Below, in pieces: positions 32,816-43,082 of a DNA stretch of 64,000 nt. Within the stretch, counting starts at the first letter, position 1; each line of letters opens with the position of its first letter. The notes under the pieces are model-generated. The model ran no database searches. It worked only from the letters and a program-made list of their open reading frames with translations, and was not told the origin of the DNA. The DNA lies in contig BGKB01000068.1 in NCBI GenBank assembly GCA_003116975.1, positions 292,894 through 356,893 on the forward strand. Reading direction: 5' to 3'. This DNA comes from Aurantiochytrium sp. KH105 (Eukaryota > Sar > Bigyra > Thraustochytrida > Thraustochytriidae). Position numbers and translations under genes: made by a program.

Positions 32816-33469
32816 TCAAAAAAGACCATGATCTCTCTTTTCGCGAATACGCACAAAGCTCGGCAGCTTTGCGAACTCGGCCTTGTCCATCTTGAAGAGC
32901 TGCCGAAAGGTCTCGTCATGAAGGCGCATCTCGCGGTTCGCTGGGTCGACACCCGAAGGCCAGACAGCTCCCGTACGTAGCGCTTCGAGCGGAAAGTTGC
33001 CTTGTTCATCCGGCTCAATATCTGTGCACGGTTCGAGCTCAATGACCTGGCCCGAGCGTAGGCGGGCGACCTCGGCCTTGGACTCGAGAAAGTCGACAAG
33101 CTCTGCCTCGAATTTTTCGTAGCGCGCATCTCCGAGTGCCGCGCGCAGCTCCTCGGGTCCGTGGCGTTCGCGGAGCATTGCAAAGTTTCGCCATATTGCT
33201 CGCACGCACGCCTCCTCCAGGGCCGTTCTGTGCGTGAACCGCGCGAGCTCCAAGATGTCCAAAACTTCGCGCGACCTCGTTCCCGCACGCGAGCGCAGGG
33301 CTTCTTCGCAGAGTTCCAGCAGCGACGCGGGTTCTTTGACGCTCGGCGCCCGCGCCTCCTCTTCCGTCCGCACCATGCTCGCTTTAGTCAGGTCGAGTTC
33401 AAGCAAGTTCAGGTTTTGTCTGAAGTCCTCGAGAAGAAGCAGTATAGCCTTACTAACTACTATGATCAT
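32816..33469 (-). CDS. Small villin-headpiece (VHP) domain protein
   Basis: The last 50 residues form a villin headpiece: VDPANREMRLHDETFRQLF, then MDKAEFAKLPSF and a terminal HGLF. The terminal phenylalanine and the hydrophobic core residues of the family are present. Headpieces bind F-actin. Upstream is a helical region (LELCEEALRSRAG, LDILELARFTHRTALEEA...) without gelsolin repeats. The start is uncertain: the open frame continues to a TTG at 33607. ATG at 33469 is given here and ATG at 33376 is an alternative; an unseen 5' exon is possible. The CDS is convergent with the HAD phosphatase gene. Confidence 0.7.
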   Translation of the reverse strand: MIIVVSKAILLLLEDFRQNLNLLELDLTKASMVRTEEEARAPSVKEPASLLELCEEALRSRAGTRSREVLDILELARFTHRTALEEACVRAIWRNFAMLRERHGPEELRAALGDARYEKFEAELVDFLESKAEVARLRSGQVIELEPCTDIEPDEQGNFPLEALRTGAVWPSGVDPANREMRLHDETFRQLFKMDKAEFAKLPSFVRIREKRDHGLF

Positions 33470-34094
33470 AATACCGAGTCCGTCCGGGCCACCTTTGGCA
33501 CCAGGTGGGAACCCCGGGGGACCTTTGCATGGCAAAAAGAGTCTCTCCGCCTCCGCAGGCGGAGTCCTTCTCGTTCGTCTTGCTTGGGCAAAAGTAGCAT
33601 TTGTCAACCTCCGAGTCGCTCGTGCTCATTTATTATTCATGCACGGAGACCTCGCACGGAGACGAACAAGTTGGCTAGATTGCTCATCATGCTAGGCTTG
33701 CTCCTGCATTTTTATTCTTCTTCATCTCTCGCGGGTGCGCATGGCGGCCTGCCAGTCGAATAGCGCTGGCTGATGAATGCGACTGTGATGTGGCCTCGAG
33801 CGAGCCACCGTCGTAGAGATCATTGCGATCTGTCTGAGCGACAAACGAGTTTTCCTGCTTCTTCACGCTGGTGAGCTTCTCGCACAGTCACAAGACGTGC
33901 CAGGGCGCCACGAGCACCGGCAGCGCTGGCAAACTAGACGAGACTGCCGCGAGCAAGGGCGAGAGGGCTCGCGTGCGTGCGCGGGTGCGTGCGTGGGCGG
34001 GTGGTCGGGCCAGCAAGGCTCGTCTGCGTGGTCGAGCGGAGAAGAAAAGAGAAGCAAGCAAAGATAAGAGAAAAGAAGGGAAGAGGAGATAAAG
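33470..34094. promoter_or_regulatory. Divergent intergenic region
   Basis: 625 bases between the VHP gene start and COQ4. An open frame on the minus strand continues into its left edge and might include a further 5' coding part. A purine-rich AGAAAAGAGAAGC stretch precedes the COQ4 ATG. Confidence 0.4.
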
Positions 34095-35012
34095 ATGGCG
34101 CTCTCGGGCGCGGGACGCCTCGGCGTGGCCGTCCGGGAGGCGCTGCGCGCTCTGCGAGACCCATACCTGGGCGGAGAGTCTGTGGCGGCGGTAGCTGAAG
34201 CCACGGGAGACGCTGCGCTGCGCGAGATGCGTGGCAAGATGATGCGTCACGAAACCGGCCGAAGGATCCTGCGCGAGCGACCTGTTCTCGAGCAGCGCGC
34301 GGTTGACTTTGCGCGCCTCGAAAAGCTGCCTGCAGATACCGTCGGCGGCGCCTTTGCAGCGTACCTGAATATGCACGGTTTTGAGTTTGGTACGCGCCCT
34401 CAAGTGCGCTACGTCGAAGACCCAGAGCTTGCGTACATTATGCAGCGCTACCGAGACACCCACGATCTCCTGCACGCCATCTGCGGCGTGCCCGTGAGCG
34501 TCAGCGGCGAGGTCGCACTCAAGTGGTTCGAAATGGTACAAACCGGGCTGCCCATGACAGCGCTGGCCGCTTTTGCGGGGGGTCTCCGCGCAGAGCCCAG
34601 CATGCGCAGCTCTCTTTTGCGTGGTGGGCCATTACACAGCCTGTTGGGGAATGGACCGCCCTCTGAGCTGAGCGCGTACGTCATGTGGTGTGTACAAATG
34701 GCCAAGCGCTCGGATTTCTTTCTCAACATTTACTTTGAAGAATGCTGGGAAGAGCCTCTTCCCGAAATGCGCAAGCGTGTGGGTCTTCGCGCCCTACCCG
34801 AGTCGCTTGCTAGTCTTGACGCCTCGTGGGAGCCGTCACGAGTTCCACTCATGCGCAAGCATTACGAAATGGCTCTTCAGGCCCTTGGACCCGGGCTTTC
34901 CGAGGCCGAGCGTGCACGTCGCTCGCCATTCGAGACCTATCTCCAGGCGCTCGATGCTCAGGCGGCTCAGCGAGCAAAAGTGGAAACCTCTAGAAAGCCG
35001 GTTTCGCCATAG
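34095..35012 (+). CDS. COQ4: Ubiquinone biosynthesis protein COQ4
   Basis: 305 residues, intronless. It contains the family core VRYVEDPELAYIMQRYRDTHD, with the zinc-ligand motif HDLLH followed by a conserved glutamate in KWFEM, and TGLPMTALAAFAGGLR. COQ4 is a mitochondrial inner-membrane matrix-side protein needed for coenzyme Q synthesis and for the CoQ synthome. It is implicated in C1 decarboxylation-hydroxylation of the ring. The N-terminus is arginine-rich and free of long acidic runs, consistent with mitochondrial import. Family length is about 260-335, so it is complete. Confidence 0.95.
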   Translation: MALSGAGRLGVAVREALRALRDPYLGGESVAAVAEATGDAALREMRGKMMRHETGRRILRERPVLEQRAVDFARLEKLPADTVGGAFAAYLNMHGFEFGTRPQVRYVEDPELAYIMQRYRDTHDLLHAICGVPVSVSGEVALKWFEMVQTGLPMTALAAFAGGLRAEPSMRSSLLRGGPLHSLLGNGPPSELSAYVMWCVQMAKRSDFFLNIYFEECWEEPLPEMRKRVGLRALPESLASLDASWEPSRVPLMRKHYEMALQALGPGLSEAERARRSPFETYLQALDAQAAQRAKVETSRKPVSP

Positions 35013-35129
35013 CTAGACACGATGGGGAAAGAGCTGGCTGTCGCGATATGATAAGATATCCTACTCTTGCACTTCTGAAGAAATGTTTTTCTCTTCCTTT
35101 GATGCCAAATTTTAATGCTATCCCTGGCT

Positions 35130-35220
35130 AAATTTCGTTCGGTCTAACCGAACGAAATTTTCGGCGAAATAGTTTCCCCGATCCGGCGGCAGGCTGGGTC
35201 AGTGAGACCGAACGAAATCT
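35130..35220. repeat. Hairpin inverted repeat with a third copy (possible miniature element)
   Basis: A perfect 14-base inverted repeat, AAATTTCGTTCGGT at 35130-35143 and its reverse complement at 35147-35160, with a 3-base loop. A third near-copy in the second orientation, ACCGAACGAAATCT, lies at 35207-35220. It is 118 bases past the COQ4 stop and shortly before the broken ORF at 35500. The outer pair could be terminal inverted repeats of a 91-base element; the inner pair could instead form an RNA hairpin. Confidence 0.8.
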
Positions 35221-35499
35221 CTGGCAAACACGCGAGGCATTGCATTAAATACTTCTATTCAATTTTAAATCTTGCCGATTGGCCAGATCGTTCCCACGAT
35301 GCCCCCGCACCCCTCTGCAAGTTTGCAGGCAAATTCTCCCGGTGGAAGGGTTGTTGTTCTTCTGCAAAGTTGGGTACCGTGAGGGCGAACTTGACCATGA
35401 CCTAACGACCGCGCTTCATCAAGCGCTACAGCGGCTACAGCGAGCAGAAAAGCTTGGCAGCGTCGCGAGTCACGCTCTGCGATCGTACCCCTGGCATGA

Positions 35500-36580
35500 T
35501 CGCGTCCAATTTGTTTGCATAGCGGCCCGTTGCGCGAGTTTGAAGCTGGCAACTGCCTCGAGCGATGGCGAGGCCCATGTCGAGAGCTGGTCGAGACGCT
35601 GCAGCTCAACGTCAGCCCAAGCACGGAGGAGGAGGAGGAGGAGCGTGCACATGAGCTCGATGAGGGCGCTCGAGATGATATTGACTGGGATCATGCCGAT
35701 CTGCAAGACGAGCAAGATGATTCTTTTGGAGAATCGATCAAGCTGACAGGACGCGGTTCCTGGAGCTTTGAGTCCTTTTCACGGCGTAACGCCGCGTATC
35801 ACGGTGACCTCGCGGGGGCACTACGCCCTCTTGACTCGGTTGATTTGAAATTTAATCCGTACGGAAGTTTGGCTCTCGAGAAGCTCAAACGGGAGGCAGA
35901 TGTGGTCGTGAAGCGTCTCCGCGAGCAAGCGAACAAAAGTGATGACGATGAGGGCATGCAACCCGCCGAGATCTTTCACATGATCATGCCGCCAAACTTT
36001 ATTAACATCTTCGAAACATGGCTCAATGAATGTGCAACGATTTATAACGAAAGGCTCGCTCGAGGAAAGCGATGCGGACAGTCTCGAAGAAACCATGCCG
36101 GAGTGCAACCAGTTGGAGAAATATGTGTTCGCTCTGAAAATTAAGACCGCGACAGTGCGGTCTTCGGAGACGGCTCTCGATGAGCGGGTTTCTCGACAAG
36201 GTCTGTTTCGAGAATGCGACGCGGGTGCACAGGACTTCAAAGATCTTGTGCCAAATGCATCCTATTGTGCACAATGTGCACACCATGCAGCTGTTTTGGA
36301 TGCACCATGCACATTTCTAGTGTACGCAGATACGGTCGATATCCGACAAATTGTGATCGTCAGATTTTCATCGTCACAGCGCCAGGCCTGGAGGCTCTAC
36401 TTCTCATCCCTCGCCAAAGAGTACCTTGGCTTCATTTACTCTGATGCTCAGGAGCCCGTTCCAGACATTGCCGAGGACTACAGCGAGCACCTCGGTNAGC
36501 CAGGGCTATACGCTCAAAAACCTTTCATCAACATGAGCTTTTATCCGACAAGCAATAATTTGAGCAATCGTCTCCACTAG
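35500..36580 (+). pseudogene. Frameshifted ORF of unknown, possibly mobile-element origin
   Basis: Protein-like sequence is open from 35500 in one frame to 36144 and from 36026 to 36580 in another, with sense apparently switching near 36060-36080. No ATG starts the first part. The first segment is acidic (a seven-Glu run, then DDIDWDHADLQDEQDD). The second includes DAPCTFLVYADTVDIRQIVI and YLGFIYSDAQEPVPD. An undetermined base lies at 36497. The second part vaguely recalls YqaJ/alkaline-exonuclease folds (paired strands after an H-H pair), but I would not name it. Decay plus the adjacent inverted repeats suggests a degraded transposable element. Confidence 0.45.
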
Positions 36581-36846
36581 TCAAGTTTCAACTTTCTTTG
36601 TCAGATCTGACCTGAAACACAAGAAGCAGATCAAAAGAGAACAACCCGCGTGGGCAATGGACATTCGTGTGATCCTTTTAGAAAAAAATCACCCGACCTC
36701 AAACCTTTTCTTAAACCTGTTGACAAGGGCCAGGGATAACGTGCTCTTGTAAATACTAAAGTGTTGTTGGTGAGTTGGGCAAACACAATTTCCTTCATTC
36801 ATTCAAGTCAGTCTTGTCGAACAATGAGGGGGCCACAGTTTGAAAA

Positions 36847-38430
36847 TTATGGCACGATGGAGCCGTTTGCAAGGATCTCGTCCTCGAAACTGAAGGCATT
36901 TCCGGCGCTTCCAAGAGGCACTCGCGGCGACGGCCGACTATCCCGGAAAAACGGCGATGGACAAAAGGGCATAGGGGAGATAGCCTCAGGAAAAAAAAGG
37001 TCTTGGACCCGTCTCTTTTTCCGAATCGGAGTTTGCTCCACACCATCCCCGCCATTCTCGCCGCGAACCGAGAGTGGGCTGGTCAAAATGGATAGATATG
37101 CAGAGTCCCCCAAATTCCGCAGGTCAGGGACGCGCGGTGTGGATACTTGGGGGCTACTGACATCTGCGTTGCGCGGACTAAAACCAAAGGGGAGCAGCCC
37201 AGGCGAAACGGTATGTGTAGAAAGACGATCCGTGCCAGGAAAAGGAACGGCACTTGTGCTAGCATCGAAAAACCGTGCTGGCATGCATGTGTTGATCGCT
37301 GGAGGACGGATCTGCTTCTTTTCGTTACCTTCGTTCTTGACGCTATCGACGTTCTCTTTTTTGGCTGCAAAGCCCTTAAATTCATGATCTGAAAAGGCCT
37401 TGTCATATGGCGCGGTCGAGAGTGCCTCGCTCGGACCCACTGAGCCATTTGCGGTGTTTTTGACGAGAACCTCTTGCGATCCTTCGAGCATGGACTCAGC
37501 GCCGGCTGTTGCTGTTGCAGATGAGGAGGAGGATGACGATGTCTGCAAGGGGCTTACTGTGGTTACAGAAACAGAAGCTGGCAAGTTCTTTGGTGTTTGC
37601 GTTTGCTGCTGCGTTTTGGTCGTTCCGGAGCTAGTGCTGGTGGACCTCCTTCTTCGCGAAGCCTTCTTAGAAGAGGTCCACGAAACAGTGTGCGTGCTGG
37701 CGTAGGGAGACTGCATTTGTCCCATGTAGCTCGGCGTAGCGTGACCTCCATGTTGCGGCTGGCAAGATGATACTGAGGGCCCCGAATAGTGGTGCTGGAC
37801 ACAGGACGACACCGTTGGCGGGCCACCCCAGCTCAGGTACGGACTTGCACCTGGTGAATGTACCCCAGCATACCCATTTGGTTGAAAACCGTACATGTGA
37901 TTAGGTGGCATTGGCATCGGAGCGTACTGCTGTGGAGAAAGAAGTGGAGGGTGTTGCGGCAAATGATGCGGCGCTCCAGAACCATAGACGTGATGGCCGT
38001 GAGGAACGCTAGAGTACGAGTCCGGGATGGAAGCCATCGAGTCGGGCCGTGAAAGTTTTCGTTTCCGCTTACGCAGAGTGGAGTACCAATGGTTCTTGAT
38101 GGCGTTATCTGTACGCCCAGGCAGTAGTTTGGCGATTCTAGCCCACTGATTCCCGAAGGAAGCCTGCGCTTCTACGAGGGTTTTTTCCTCTGCGCAAGTC
38201 CAAGGATCTTTTGAGATCGACGGGTCGAGATGATTCATCCATCGCGTACGGCACTGTTTCCCTGTGCGATTCGCCTCTGGGAGCTGCTGATTTAGCTGCG
38301 ACGCAATTTGAGACCATTGTTTGCCTGCAGCAGAGTTGCCTACAAGTCTCATGATGACAACGTCTTCGGCCTTGGTCCATGCCCTTCGTTGAAAGGACTT
38401 GCCATTTTTGCGCCGTAGACTTGACTCCAT
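36847..38430 (-). CDS. R2R3-MYB transcription factor
   Basis: 527 residues from ATG 38430 (MESSLRRKNGK); a longer frame starts only at TTG. Two MYB repeats occupy about residues 15-125. The first includes RRAWTKAEDVVIM...WSQIASQL and TGKQCRTRWMNHLD. The second includes DPWTCAEEKTLVEAQASFGN and WARIAKLLPGRTDNAIKNHW. A basic RKRKRK nuclear-localisation-like stretch follows. The remaining 390 residues are proline-, serine-, glutamine- and histidine-rich with no fold. It is a sequence-specific DNA-binding regulator, divergent from the CEP104-like gene. Confidence 0.93.
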   Translation of the reverse strand: MESSLRRKNGKSFQRRAWTKAEDVVIMRLVGNSAAGKQWSQIASQLNQQLPEANRTGKQCRTRWMNHLDPSISKDPWTCAEEKTLVEAQASFGNQWARIAKLLPGRTDNAIKNHWYSTLRKRKRKLSRPDSMASIPDSYSSVPHGHHVYGSGAPHHLPQHPPLLSPQQYAPMPMPPNHMYGFQPNGYAGVHSPGASPYLSWGGPPTVSSCVQHHYSGPSVSSCQPQHGGHATPSYMGQMQSPYASTHTVSWTSSKKASRRRRSTSTSSGTTKTQQQTQTPKNLPASVSVTTVSPLQTSSSSSSSATATAGAESMLEGSQEVLVKNTANGSVGPSEALSTAPYDKAFSDHEFKGFAAKKENVDSVKNEGNEKKQIRPPAINTCMPARFFDASTSAVPFPGTDRLSTHTVSPGLLPFGFSPRNADVSSPQVSTPRVPDLRNLGDSAYLSILTSPLSVRGENGGDGVEQTPIRKKRRVQDLFFPEAISPMPFCPSPFFRDSRPSPRVPLGSAGNAFSFEDEILANGSIVP

Positions 38431-40046
38431 GATCAATCGTTCGTTGGAAACGTGGCGTCTCTTGATCAATGCTTCCAGGCGCCGTGCCGTACCGATTCGA
38501 TCTGAGTATTGCCGCTGCAGCGTCAATCCCGCGCGACAGTAGCGTCGGCCGCGACGTTGGTGACTGGCGACTACAGCAGCAATGGCAACGACAGTACTTT
38601 CGCGCTCGCACGCGTCCCACTCGTTGAGGAACGATCGATCGATCGAACAAACGAACGAACGAACGAACGAACGAACGAACGAACGAACGAACGACCTCGG
38701 GGCGAGAGCGGCCGTCTTTCAAGAAACCCGTTTGCGCGAGCACGGTCCACTCGACTCGGAGCCTCGCTTCGGCAGCCTCGCTTCGCCTCGCTTCGCCTCG
38801 CCTCGCTTCGCCTCGCCCCGCTGGCTCGCTCGCCTACGCCTCTTCTCCGAGACCTCAGCCGATGGCGTTCGGGACCTGGGTCCGGGCTCCGGGTCAAGAA
38901 AAAGGGCTCGACCGAGTCGGTTTGCCTCGCTTTCCGGAGTCTGTCTGTTGTCTGCTCTGAAGTGACGGTGCGCGTAAGCTCCGAGTCGTCCCACTTCACC
39001 ACCACGCTCGCCTTGATATGGACAACCCGCGCGAGGGCCGCGGCCGTGCCCGCCTACCTGCCAATGTGCCGCCTTGCTCGTTTGCTCGCTCGCCGCCCGC
39101 TCGCTCGCCCGCTCGTCAGCGGGGACTTCTTGCCTTCGGTTGGCGCAGGGTCGGTCCCTTCCGGCCGTGCACGGCCTGCCAGGGAGGGGCACTCAAGTAG
39201 CGCAGCCAGCTAGCTAGACGAGGGCTCCCGCGGGTCGCCTTGCAGGTGCGGTCTCGTGCAGCCCAGAGGCTGGCGACCTGCAGCTGCAGCCAGGTCGGGC
39301 GGCTCTCGCTCGCCGGCTTCGCCGGGAAGAAGCAGCACGGGCGGCGCGCCGCTTCCCGTGCCAGGCCTCGCGCAGGCGCTCGCTCGCTGGCCCAGCGCGC
39401 ACGGTGCTGCGCGGAAGCAAGCAAGCCAAGCAGGCTGGGAGCTCTGCGCAGAGCACGCCCCGGGTCGCGGTCGCTCAGCGGCTTCCAGGGCCCCCTCCGC
39501 GGGCTCTCCGGCGCCGCCGCCGCGGCCGCGGGCCTGCGCGAAGGTGCTGGCCGGTTCCCCGCGCCCGGAGCCGCCGCCGGCCGCGGCCTCGGCGCGCGCG
39601 CCGCCGCCGACCGCCGCGGGCGGCGCGGGCTCGTGCGTGGCTGTTGAGCCCCTTTCCCGCGCCCCAAGTGGCCCAACGGTCCCTTTCCCAGTCCCGTATC
39701 TCCGCGCGCCGCGGGATCCACAGGACCCGGGAACACGAACGGGGACGCGCGGGGGGGGGGGTCCGCGGCGAGCGCACACCCTGGTGCGCAGAGGCGGGTG
39801 CACACCGTTTTGGCAAGCGAGGTCCCGGACGGAGGTACGAGAAGGCGTGCGGCGCGGAGCGGAGGCGCCAGCCGGCCAGGTGATGATGGATGGGACGAGC
39901 TGCGAGCCTGGGGAGGAGGGATAGAAGGCAAGGGATGGGTTTGCGACTGGCAATGCGTGGCTGAAGCTGCGCACGCGGGACAGCGGAGGCGGCGTTGCGT
40001 GGAATTGTGAGCTCAGGCGAGCTCAGGCGAGCGAGCTGGAGAAACA
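38431..40046. promoter_or_regulatory. Long divergent intergenic region between MYB and CEP104-like genes
   Basis: 1.6 kb of GC-rich sequence. An (ACGA)n tract of about 45 bases at 38648-38694, a CCTCGCTTCG-type repeat at 38760-38820, and a poly-G run near 39750. Several long open frames on both strands overlap one another and have only R/A/P/G/S-rich composition, so I treat them as GC artefacts. Promoters for both genes must lie here. Confidence 0.5.
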
Positions 40047-43000
40047 ATGGATATGCGCGTGGAGAGCATAGAGACAGTCGATGGCGCCACCGTACTACTG
40101 ACAGAAAAAGGCGAACCATGGATACGGCAAGAGGACGGCAAGAGCATGATCAGGGGGGCGGGAAAGTCAAAGGCTATTGCGCAAGACGACGAGGACCGAC
40201 TCGTACGGTATCAAGTTTGCGGATGGACCTCGCAGGACGGCTTGTGTCCGGCCGAAGCCCTAGAAGATTGGAACTCCGATGAAACGAACCAGGACCTCAG
40301 AGGCTGGTGCACCGAAAGCTTCTGTGTCTGGCCGCAAGAGATAGAGCTCTCTTTTCCTAGCTGCACCCGGATTGATGAAATCGAAATTGTTGCTCACTCG
40401 TTTCGGACCCCGCGCAGCGTCGATGTCTTTGTGACTGGTTTTCAAACTCAAGGCGGAGCTTATTACATTGGTCGCATGTCTTTCGACTCAAACTTACTCC
40501 AGGATCACACATTGAATGAGTGCAAGCGCGCTCGGGTCGACGCGTATGGGACAGGGCTCATTCTTCGAATTCCAGAATGCTATTCCAACAAACGCAACCT
40601 CTTTGACCAGGCAAGTCTTTTGTCTGTGCGTGTTTTCGGCGAATCTGCCACGGACCTACTGTACGAATCGCCTGCACCTCGTCCGCAAATAGACGACGAA
40701 ACCGAAACAAAACCAGGTACCAAGCTTGCAGTTGACACAAGCCGTCGAGGTCTTCGCCAGCGGCGGCGATTTGAAGTCATTACGGACAATATAGACATGA
40801 GTGACGAACGCGAACACGGCTACGACCATGCGCAAATGACCGAGGTTGACAAGGCACTTCTTTCTCTTGGCATCGCCATGAATGTCATCAATACTACAGC
40901 TACGCCTTACCGCATATCCAAAACGACTGCTGAATTTGTTGCGGGTCTCCAAGACCGCGTTGAAAAGCTTCTCTTGCTGGAAGAGGACTGTCTAGCTGGA
41001 AAGCTCGACATTTCTCAGGAAGAATTGCTCGACGCTGTGTGGCGACTTCAGAGCGCTGTGGACGAGCTACTAGAGCTTGGCACTGCTCTTGCGCGTTTCG
41101 AGGCGCTCCTTCTCGAGGAACAAGATGGCGGTGATGTTGAAGCGTGCAACAAACTTCGCCTACAAATTGAAAGCGTTGCTTGTGCCGCTGCAGAGGATTT
41201 TGAAAGTATCCATGGAAAATGTGTCGATCTAGCGCGCGAACCCCCCATGTCCGCAAGAAGTGATACTTTTGTGCGAGAACTCCCGCAAGCGGCAGAATCA
41301 CGTCTCTATAATGCTTCAGAAGAAATAAAACTCACTGATGAAGACAAGTCAAGTCCAGTAGAAGCTGAGACGAGAATGAGCAACGGCACATTTCGTGGTG
41401 CCAATACACAGTATGTTGCGGAGGAGGAGGAGGACGAGCAGAAGTCGAACGAGCAAGACTCGTCAATCCCCTTAAACAGAGCGCAGAGTACACGTTCAGA
41501 ATCTATCTTAAAGAAGGAGGATGAGAAGTCATTGCCGAGGCAAGAGGAGGTGAAGCCAAATGAAGGTGTTAAGGACGACGTTGAATCCAAGACTGAGCCT
41601 GAACCAGAGCCAATCACAGCTGAGCCAGAGGATGATCGTCCAAGTTCCACGGGAAGATCGACAAGTCCGTCTCGAGGATTCATGGGTCGTCTCTGGCCAA
41701 GAAGTCCGCGAAGTCCGCGAAGTCCGCGAGACAACGAAAGCAGCGCACGCAGCAACAACAAGAAGAAGAACTCGGCACGCAGAAATGATGAAGAGAAAGA
41801 GGATGTCGATACAGATGCTCGGCCAAAACCTTTATCACATGAAGTCGATGAACAAAAGGAAGACGAGGACAAAAGTGCTCGTCAAGTAGAGTCATCACGT
41901 GATATCAGTGAACAAAAGCAACACGATGCGACTGACAGTGTCGATAGAGAAGCGCAAAATTCGCCCGCAGATTTTGATCAGAGCTCTACATCCAACGAGA
42001 CGAAAGATTCGTCACCTGAGGACGCCGGCGAAGCGTTGACTTCTCAGGTGGCGTCTGCTAGAGGCGGCACCGATATCGGAGGCGAGACAGGCGGGCCTGA
42101 GTTTAGTCAAGGCGTAGCGGATCCACTTGATGGCCGATTGCGCAAGGCCCTCCTTGCGAAAAACATTCCCATACCTGCAGACGTGAAGGTTCCCATCATC
42201 ACAGAGGCGGGATTTGGCTCTCTTGTCCGGCACTGCCTTGATGCCGGGCCGGTGGAGCGAACAGCAGCACTCGAGTGTATCACTGAATTACTTCCTGCGC
42301 TCGTCAATTCTCGCATCAATGGGAAGGACATCGTTGCACTGACAAGGCGCATATTGAGAGTCACAGCGGTGCCTCAGGAGCTATATGCTCTTGAAGCCTT
42401 ACTTCGACAATGGTATTTGACAGAGAACGCCAAAGAGGAACCGTTTCACGATGAACTCGTGTATGAAGTTCTTGCGCGAGAATGTTGCACGAGCCCGTCA
42501 TTGGCACTTCACGAGTCAACGTATCGTTTCATAGAGTACCTTTGCGACGAAGTTCCCTGGGTTCCGTCGACAAATATTTCACATCGACTCCTCGATGAGC
42601 TGCGCACACGGCCAAAGCCAGACCCACTCGAGGAGAGATACGAGCGAGTACTCGATCTTGTCCATAAGTCTTTCGAAAAGGCCAAAGACGAGGACAATGC
42701 TCTTTCCGAGAATGTATGGCAGCACATCGACGACTTCTTCTCTTCTCCTGTTGGGTCTGCCGAGCCACACTCTACGTCTGAAAGGCGGCGATTCAATGAG
42801 GTCCGCGACAAACTTGAAAAGCTTCGGAGCGTCACAAAAACCTTTGAAAACAAGCATGAGGGCCAGGCGTTAGACGAAGAGCAAGAGACCCACAAGCAAA
42901 CGATTCCAGGAAAAGAAGAAGAAGAAGAAAAAGAAGAAAAAGAGGATGTCCTGGCGGAAGAGAAGCAAGACCAAGAAGCAAAAGACGGAAGAGACACAGT

Positions 43001-43082
43001 TCCCGAGATGAGAAAAACCGATAAAAGAGACGACAAGCCAAAGGTCGAACGCACCAAGTCAAGCGCATGCATCATCTCCTGA
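40047..43082 (+). CDS. CEP104-like jelly-roll/TOG protein with C-terminal CaaX box
   Basis: 1011 residues, intronless. Residues about 45-215 look like the CEP104 N-terminal beta-sandwich (GWCTESFCVWPQEIELSF, RIDEIEIVAHSF). A coiled-coil block (about 265-400, including DKALLSLGIAMNVI) follows. The middle, about 400-690, is charged and S/E/K-rich with repeated SPRSPR. Residues about 690-900 form a TOG-like helical array (DPLDGRLRKALLAKNIPIPA). CEP104 binds tubulin at growing ciliary and centriolar tips. The zinc-finger array of animal CEP104 is absent. The extreme C-terminus is CIIS, a CaaX farnesylation motif, preceded by a lysine-rich stretch. Confidence 0.7.
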   Translation: MDMRVESIETVDGATVLLTEKGEPWIRQEDGKSMIRGAGKSKAIAQDDEDRLVRYQVCGWTSQDGLCPAEALEDWNSDETNQDLRGWCTESFCVWPQEIELSFPSCTRIDEIEIVAHSFRTPRSVDVFVTGFQTQGGAYYIGRMSFDSNLLQDHTLNECKRARVDAYGTGLILRIPECYSNKRNLFDQASLLSVRVFGESATDLLYESPAPRPQIDDETETKPGTKLAVDTSRRGLRQRRRFEVITDNIDMSDEREHGYDHAQMTEVDKALLSLGIAMNVINTTATPYRISKTTAEFVAGLQDRVEKLLLLEEDCLAGKLDISQEELLDAVWRLQSAVDELLELGTALARFEALLLEEQDGGDVEACNKLRLQIESVACAAAEDFESIHGKCVDLAREPPMSARSDTFVRELPQAAESRLYNASEEIKLTDEDKSSPVEAETRMSNGTFRGANTQYVAEEEEDEQKSNEQDSSIPLNRAQSTRSESILKKEDEKSLPRQEEVKPNEGVKDDVESKTEPEPEPITAEPEDDRPSSTGRSTSPSRGFMGRLWPRSPRSPRSPRDNESSARSNNKKKNSARRNDEEKEDVDTDARPKPLSHEVDEQKEDEDKSARQVESSRDISEQKQHDATDSVDREAQNSPADFDQSSTSNETKDSSPEDAGEALTSQVASARGGTDIGGETGGPEFSQGVADPLDGRLRKALLAKNIPIPADVKVPIITEAGFGSLVRHCLDAGPVERTAALECITELLPALVNSRINGKDIVALTRRILRVTAVPQELYALEALLRQWYLTENAKEEPFHDELVYEVLARECCTSPSLALHESTYRFIEYLCDEVPWVPSTNISHRLLDELRTRPKPDPLEERYERVLDLVHKSFEKAKDEDNALSENVWQHIDDFFSSPVGSAEPHSTSERRRFNEVRDKLEKLRSVTKTFENKHEGQALDEEQETHKQTIPGKEEEEEKEEKEDVLAEEKQDQEAKDGRDTVPEMRKTDKRDDKPKVERTKSSACIIS

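Noticed and set aside
39116-40119. Several open frames of 200-270 residues between the MYB and CEP104-like genes, both strands
   Set aside because: All overlap one another, are low in hydrophobic order and follow GC-skewed repeats.
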